From positions 1 to 10,883 of the forward strand of contig USJX01000090.1 of assembly GCA_900555035.1 (NCBI GenBank): 10,883 nt of DNA. Direction: 5' to 3'. The stretch is from an uncultured Prevotella sp. Lineage in GTDB: Bacteria > Bacteroidota > Bacteroidia > Bacteroidales > Bacteroidaceae. The notes under the pieces are model-generated. The model worked only from the letters and a program-made list of their open reading frames with translations. It ran no database searches and was not told where the DNA came from. The position numbers and the translations under genes are program-made. Below, one piece after another: positions 7,867-10,883 of the stretch. The number at the start of each line of letters is the position of its first letter. The first letter of the stretch is position 1.

Positions 7867-7874
7867 TATCTTTG
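7867..7874 (+). promoter_or_regulatory. Bacteroidota -7 promoter element for the ferredoxin gene
   Basis: TATCTTTG followed by CACC, a very typical Prevotella/Bacteroides context. It implies an A/T-rich leader of roughly 55 nt before the ATG at 7934. No clear TTTG is seen at -33. Confidence 0.65.
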
Positions 7875-7933
7875 CACCATAAAAAGTAGGTAGTAGAAAC
7901 AATATTATTAACATTATAAAAACATTAAGAATT

Positions 7934-8101
7934 ATGGCATACGTAATTGGTGACGATTGTATCGCATGCGGTACATGTATCGATGAGTGCCCATCAGGCG
8001 CTATTTCTGAGGGCGAGAAGTATTCTATCAACCCAGACGTCTGCACAGAGTGTGGTACTTGTGCTGATGTTTGCCCTAACGAGGCTATTAGCCTTGGTTA
8101 A
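7934..8101 (+). CDS. 2[4Fe-4S] ferredoxin, 55 residues
   Basis: A short gene starting MAYVIGDDCIACG and ending NEAISLG. It carries two complete CxxCxxCxxxCP motifs: Cys9, 12, 15, 19-Pro and Cys37, 40, 43, 47-Pro. The two halves are internal duplicates (IxxDxCxxCGTC and INPDVCTECGTC), as in clostridial-type ferredoxins, and the length is right for that family. It is a soluble cytoplasmic electron carrier; partners in anaerobic Bacteroidota include pyruvate:ferredoxin oxidoreductase, hydrogenases and the Rnf complex, none of which is nearby. It stands alone, with its own promoter and a strong terminator. The acidic composition and unbroken motifs leave little doubt. Confidence 0.97.
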   Translation: MAYVIGDDCIACGTCIDECPSGAISEGEKYSINPDVCTECGTCADVCPNEAISLG

Positions 8102-8137
8102 TTTCTAGGGTAGATACTTTTAGTTACATAAAACATT

Positions 8138-8175
8138 GAGAGCGGTTCCTTCCGGGGAATCGCTCTTTTCTTTTT
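8138..8175 (+). terminator. Intrinsic terminator of the ferredoxin gene
   Basis: The stem AGAGCGGTTCC (8139-8149) / GGAATCGCTCT (8156-8166) has one G-T wobble and a 6-nt loop TTCCGG, followed by TTTTCTTTTT. It begins 37 bp after the ferredoxin stop codon. Confidence 0.88.
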
Positions 8176-8215
8176 GGTATGACTCTTTTCTTTTTGGAAT
8201 GGCTCTTTTCTTTTT
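8156..8215 (+). repeat. 20-bp tandem repeat of the terminator 3' arm and T-tract, 3 copies
   Basis: Units start at 8156, 8176 and 8196. Each is GGWAT, two variable bases, then CTCTTTTCTTTTT. Unit one is the 3' arm and T-tract of the ferredoxin terminator. Unit three differs from it by one base and can still form the same stem with the 5' arm apart from one mismatch. A partial fourth copy (GCTCTTTTC) starts at 8216. Confidence 0.88.
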
Positions 8216-8237
8216 GCTCTTTTCCTATGCTTTTTTT

Positions 8238-8298
8238 GTTTCACCCCATGAAACTTTCAGTTTCACCTGGTGAAACTGAGTGTTTCTACCGGAGAAAC
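8238..8298. repeat. Array of three 17-bp dyad-symmetric elements at 22-bp spacing
   Basis: Three elements at 8238-8254, 8260-8276 and 8282-8298: GTTTCACCCCATGAAAC, GTTTCACCTGGTGAAAC and GTTTCTACCGGAGAAAC. They are separated by 5-bp spacers TTTCA and TGAGT. The middle one is a perfect dyad (8-bp arms, one central base). The third has A to T in the left arm and the matching T to A in the right arm, so pairing is kept. T7 precedes and A7 follows the array. It sits between the convergent ferredoxin and TPR genes, just past the TPR terminator. Function unknown. Confidence 0.85.
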
Positions 8299-8334
8299 AA
8301 AAAAACGGCAGTGAAGAATCACTCCCCACTGCCG
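8299..8334 (-). terminator. Intrinsic terminator of the TPR gene
   Basis: Read on the minus strand, CGGCAGTG (8334-8327) pairs with CACTGCCG (8313-8306), followed by seven T (8305-8299). It lies about 65 bp after the TPR stop codon. Confidence 0.85.
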
Positions 8335-8398
8335 CACTTGCTTATGACTTTAAAAAAATGAATCTGTTTGTAAAAAACAGCTTTCAGAGTGTACTAAA

Positions 8399-9817
8399 TT
8401 ACTGAGCTGCTTCTTCCTCCAAACCCAATGCCTTCTTGGCAAGTGAGTTGTTTGGATCAAGCTTAATTAGCTTCTCGAAGAATGGACGCGCTGTATCCAA
8501 GTCGTTCTTAGAACTCCAGTAGATATAACCTGCATTCTTGTAAGCCTGCATCAGGTAGCCCTTTTCATCCTCGTCGTACTGCTTGTTCTCTACCTCGTCA
8601 ATCACCTTCTGGTAGTTCTCAAGAGCCTTGTCGTCCATCTCGTTCTGGAATGCGATGTTTGCAGCCTGCAAATCAGCGTATGCCTTCAACTGTGGATATT
8701 TGGCAGCGAATGAGTTATATACAGAGATAGCCTTGTTAACATTGGCAGCCTTGTCTGCGCCACCCTTCTGAGCCTTAGCGTTGTAAATCTCTGCCATCTT
8801 CACGTAGTCAGATGGTGTAGCGTTAGGATTCTTATCCATATAAAGCTGAGCGAACTCGATAGCCTTATCCTCTTCACCCATCTGCTTGTAGGTCTCAGAG
8901 ATATACTGGTATGGCTTAGCATCTTCCTTGTTCATCTCCAATGCCTTGTTGAACTGAGCCAATGCCTGGTCGTACTGCTTGTTGCCAGCCAAAGACAAAC
9001 CATAGTATGAGTAGATACTAGAGTTTTTCTTGATGTCGGCGTTGTTCATTACGGCGTTGGCATAGTTGAGTGCGTCCTCAAACTGCTGAGTATCTACAGC
9101 AGCACGCATAGCCAAAATCTGGAAGGCTGTATCCTTAGGATATTTCTGGATACCCTGCTTGCACAACTTGAGAGCATCCTCCTTTTTGTTCAATACGTAT
9201 GCAGTGAAGCAGTACTCGTAGTAGATGTACTCTTCCATGGTATTGAGATTAGCCTTTGTGAAGTTCTCGTAGGCCTTCTCGTAGTTACCGATAGAGTAGT
9301 AGTTGTGACCTGTCTCTGCCTCGATAGGGTAGTTAGGATCTACCTCTCTCAACTTGTTCAGTGCCTCTGCAGAAGCCTGTGGGTCAATTTTGCGATATAC
9401 GTTAGCGTAGCTGATGTAACCCTGAGGATTCTTAGGATCCATAGTCATACACTGACCATACCATGTGGCAGCCTCACCACCATTGTCCTGCATAGCGTAG
9501 ATATCACCCTTGAGGATGTAGGCATCACCATAATTCTTGAACTTAGCGATGACAGCATCTGCTACAGCCATTGCGTTGGTGTAGTCTTTGTTGATAACAA
9601 GGGCATTACCCAAAGCAACGAGAGCCTTAGGATCCTTCTTATACTCCTTCTGGTACTCCTTGAGGGTCTTAGCAAATGTCTTAGCATCTACATTTCCAGC
9701 CTTCAAAGTTGTCTCTATAGGCTTAAGAGCGTCCTTGTAGTTAACGTCCTGAGCCATTGCAGGAGCTGCCAAACCCATGACGAGCAAACCTGCTACTAAA
9801 TATTTAACTGCTTTCAT
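8399..9817 (-). CDS. Exported tetratricopeptide-repeat (TPR) protein
   Basis: 472 residues with a signal peptide (MKAVKYLVAGLLVMGLAAPAMA, then QD). Almost all of the mature protein is helical TPR repeats. Clear ones include PKALVALGNALVINKDYTNA (from about residue 62), GDAYILKGDIYAMQDNGGEA, NYEKAYENFTKAN, SSIYSYYGLSLAGNKQYDQA followed by LAQFNKALEMNKEDAKPY, and AGYIYWSSKNDLDTARPFFE with LIKLDPNN at the C-terminus. TPR arrays hold protein partners, so a periplasmic scaffold is the expected role; the ligand is unknown. It follows the PstS-like gene by 65 bp with no visible promoter between them, so the two are probably co-transcribed. In related genomes, as I recall, this pair can follow exbB-exbD-tonB, which would suggest a link to TonB-dependent uptake; that is inference. 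The C-terminus is acidic (LGLEEEAAQ). Confidence 0.9.
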   Translation of the reverse strand: MKAVKYLVAGLLVMGLAAPAMAQDVNYKDALKPIETTLKAGNVDAKTFAKTLKEYQKEYKKDPKALVALGNALVINKDYTNAMAVADAVIAKFKNYGDAYILKGDIYAMQDNGGEAATWYGQCMTMDPKNPQGYISYANVYRKIDPQASAEALNKLREVDPNYPIEAETGHNYYSIGNYEKAYENFTKANLNTMEEYIYYEYCFTAYVLNKKEDALKLCKQGIQKYPKDTAFQILAMRAAVDTQQFEDALNYANAVMNNADIKKNSSIYSYYGLSLAGNKQYDQALAQFNKALEMNKEDAKPYQYISETYKQMGEEDKAIEFAQLYMDKNPNATPSDYVKMAEIYNAKAQKGGADKAANVNKAISVYNSFAAKYPQLKAYADLQAANIAFQNEMDDKALENYQKVIDEVENKQYDEDEKGYLMQAYKNAGYIYWSSKNDLDTARPFFEKLIKLDPNNSLAKKALGLEEEAAQ

Positions 9818-9837
9818 AATTCTACTTTAATTTCGTT

Positions 9838-9884
9838 CAACTTTTAGCGTTTCCGCTTCTCAACTTTTTAGCGCTTCCGCTCTT
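9838..9884 (-). repeat. Tandem pair of 23/24-bp mini-hairpin repeats between pstS-like and TPR genes
   Basis: On the minus strand two near-identical units (9884-9861 and 9860-9838) contain AGCGGAAGCGCT and AGCGGAAACGCT, each followed by AAAAGTTG or AAAAAGTTG. Each core can fold as AGCG/CGCT with a GAAG or GAAA loop. The first unit overlaps the PstS-like stop codon. They occupy most of the 65-bp intercistronic gap and may affect RNA processing or stability of the two-gene message. Confidence 0.75.
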
Positions 9885-10848
9885 ATCGTTTCACGTTTAC
9901 TGTTCTGATTGTGATGTCTCCGCGATATGGCAGCAGTCCGGTTTTAAAGAGGATAAGCTGACCCTTAGGATTTGTGATGTAATTGGCAAAACTCCAAGGC
10001 AATGCCTTATGAGGATCTACCACAATAGCGTATATAGTTCTTACGAATGGATATCTTCCATCCAGCAAGTATGCCTGATATGGCTGCCAGCTGTTGGATG
10101 GAGTAGCCTTATCCTTGATGGATACTCGCATGACATGAATATTCTTCTTGAATGTAGTATTGGTGGAATCGCGTCGGTCGTTCAACCAGTTGGATCCGAT
10201 AACACCAATGGAACCTGGGTTCTGATCAACGAAGTCAATGACCTGTTTACTGGTCTTTGCCGCCATGATCTTGGCACCCATCTTCTCTCCGTGCAGAACT
10301 GAATCTACCACGAAGTTGGTAGTAGCCGAGCGGGTGTTGTCGAAGATTACCTCGATGTCACCTCTCTTGGAACCTGGCACAACATCACTCCATTTGGTAG
10401 CCTTTCCTGTAAGAATGCGCTTGATATCGTTCACGGTGATGCAAGTATCAGTGTTGTTCTTGTTGACAATGAATGCCAAGCCGTCATATCCGATAGGGAA
10501 AACTGAAGGAATCACATTGCTTTTCGACTTCAAGTAGGCAATCTCACTATCCTTTAGGTTACGGGTAGTGAAGAGGAGTGCTGTCTTGAAATCCTTGATC
10601 ATCTGAAGTCCTGTGACTTCATCTGTGTATTTTGGTTTGAGCTTAGCCTTAGGGTATTCATACTCAAACTGACTTCTTTCTTCGTCAATGATAGGACTCA
10701 AACTCTCGTCAGCCACAAATTCAATAGTGCCTGAAGTAGGAGTATCAGTTCTACCATCTTTGGCTTTCTTCTCGCCGCAAGACGAGAAGAAAGCCATTGA
10801 TAGTACTGTTAATCCTATACCTAAAAAAATATAAGATGTTCTTTTCAT
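9883..10848 (-). CDS. PstS-like periplasmic substrate-binding lipoprotein
   Basis: 321 residues from the ATG at 10848, chosen because it leads directly into a lipoprotein signal (MKRTSYIFLGIGLTVLSMAF, then FSSC with Cys24); an in-frame TTG eight codons upstream adds only CSNR-type residues. The mature protein fits the PBP-like family of phosphate-binding proteins. IEFVADESLSPIIDEERSQF opens lobe one, PIGYDGLAFIVNKNNTD and ITVNDIKRILTGKATKWSDV are the family hinge and mid-section, GSIGVIGSNWLND is in lobe two, and LPWSFANYITNPKGQLIL leads to the C-terminus. The usual PstS RxxGSGT phosphate loop is replaced by NTRSATTNFVVDSV. Phosphate binding is therefore not assured. No pstC, pstA or pstB gene is in view; the TPR gene is directly downstream. 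Only 35 bp upstream are visible, so its promoter or operon start is outside the window. Confidence 0.88.
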   Translation of the reverse strand: MKRTSYIFLGIGLTVLSMAFFSSCGEKKAKDGRTDTPTSGTIEFVADESLSPIIDEERSQFEYEYPKAKLKPKYTDEVTGLQMIKDFKTALLFTTRNLKDSEIAYLKSKSNVIPSVFPIGYDGLAFIVNKNNTDTCITVNDIKRILTGKATKWSDVVPGSKRGDIEVIFDNTRSATTNFVVDSVLHGEKMGAKIMAAKTSKQVIDFVDQNPGSIGVIGSNWLNDRRDSTNTTFKKNIHVMRVSIKDKATPSNSWQPYQAYLLDGRYPFVRTIYAIVVDPHKALPWSFANYITNPKGQLILFKTGLLPYRGDITIRTVNVKR

Positions 10849-10883
10849 TCTATTACTGCAATCTAAATACAACTGGTACAGTA

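Noticed and set aside
8238..8298. CRISPR array
   Set aside because: Only three units with 5-bp spacers and dyad-symmetric repeats; no cas genes.
8179..8361. 60-codon plus-strand open frame
   Set aside because: It is made of terminator repeats, the dyad array and the TPR terminator; the peptide is Phe-rich low complexity.
10849..10872. TTG extension of the PstS-like gene
   Set aside because: It would add eight residues before a clean lipoprotein signal peptide starting at the ATG.

Overview
The window reads as a Bacteroidota chromosome, most likely a gut Prevotella/Segatella (S. copri-like) strain. This rests on TAnnTTTG-type -7 promoter elements, weak ribosome binding sites, a run of exported GH43/GH95 glycosidases typical of a polysaccharide utilisation locus (PUL), and a stand-alone PstS-like lipoprotein next to an exported TPR protein. 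The species is an inference; no rRNA or marker gene is present.

Left half (1-6937, all + strand): three glycoside hydrolase genes. The first, cut by the window edge, has the end of one GH43 domain, a CBM6 module and a second complete GH43 domain with its C-terminal beta-sandwich. The second is a GH95 enzyme with Thr where alpha-L-fucosidases have His, which points to alpha-L-galactosidase. The third is a single-domain GH43 with an extra C-terminal beta-trefoil-like module. Together they fit removal of arabinose, xylose and L-galactose side groups from a complex glucuronoarabinoxylan in the periplasm. Genes two and three each have their own promoter, and its -7 element lies inside the right arm of a long two-tier inverted repeat.

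Right half (6938-10883): ordinary cell genes. A PorT-like outer membrane barrel (-) is divergent from a 55-residue 2[4Fe-4S] ferredoxin (+), which is convergent with a TPR protein (-) that follows a PstS-like lipoprotein (-), probably in one operon. In other Bacteroidota such a pair can follow exbB/exbD/tonB genes; those would lie just beyond the right edge.

The most unusual content is between the genes. Four gene ends carry short tandem repeats of 20-24 bp. Two are duplications of a terminator's 3' arm plus T-tract (22 bp x about 3; 20 bp x 3). One is an array of three 17-bp dyads at exact 22-bp spacing, with a compensatory change in one. One is a pair of mini-hairpins between pstS and the TPR gene. 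The duplicated terminator arms could all pair with the same 5' arm, giving stacked alternative terminators.
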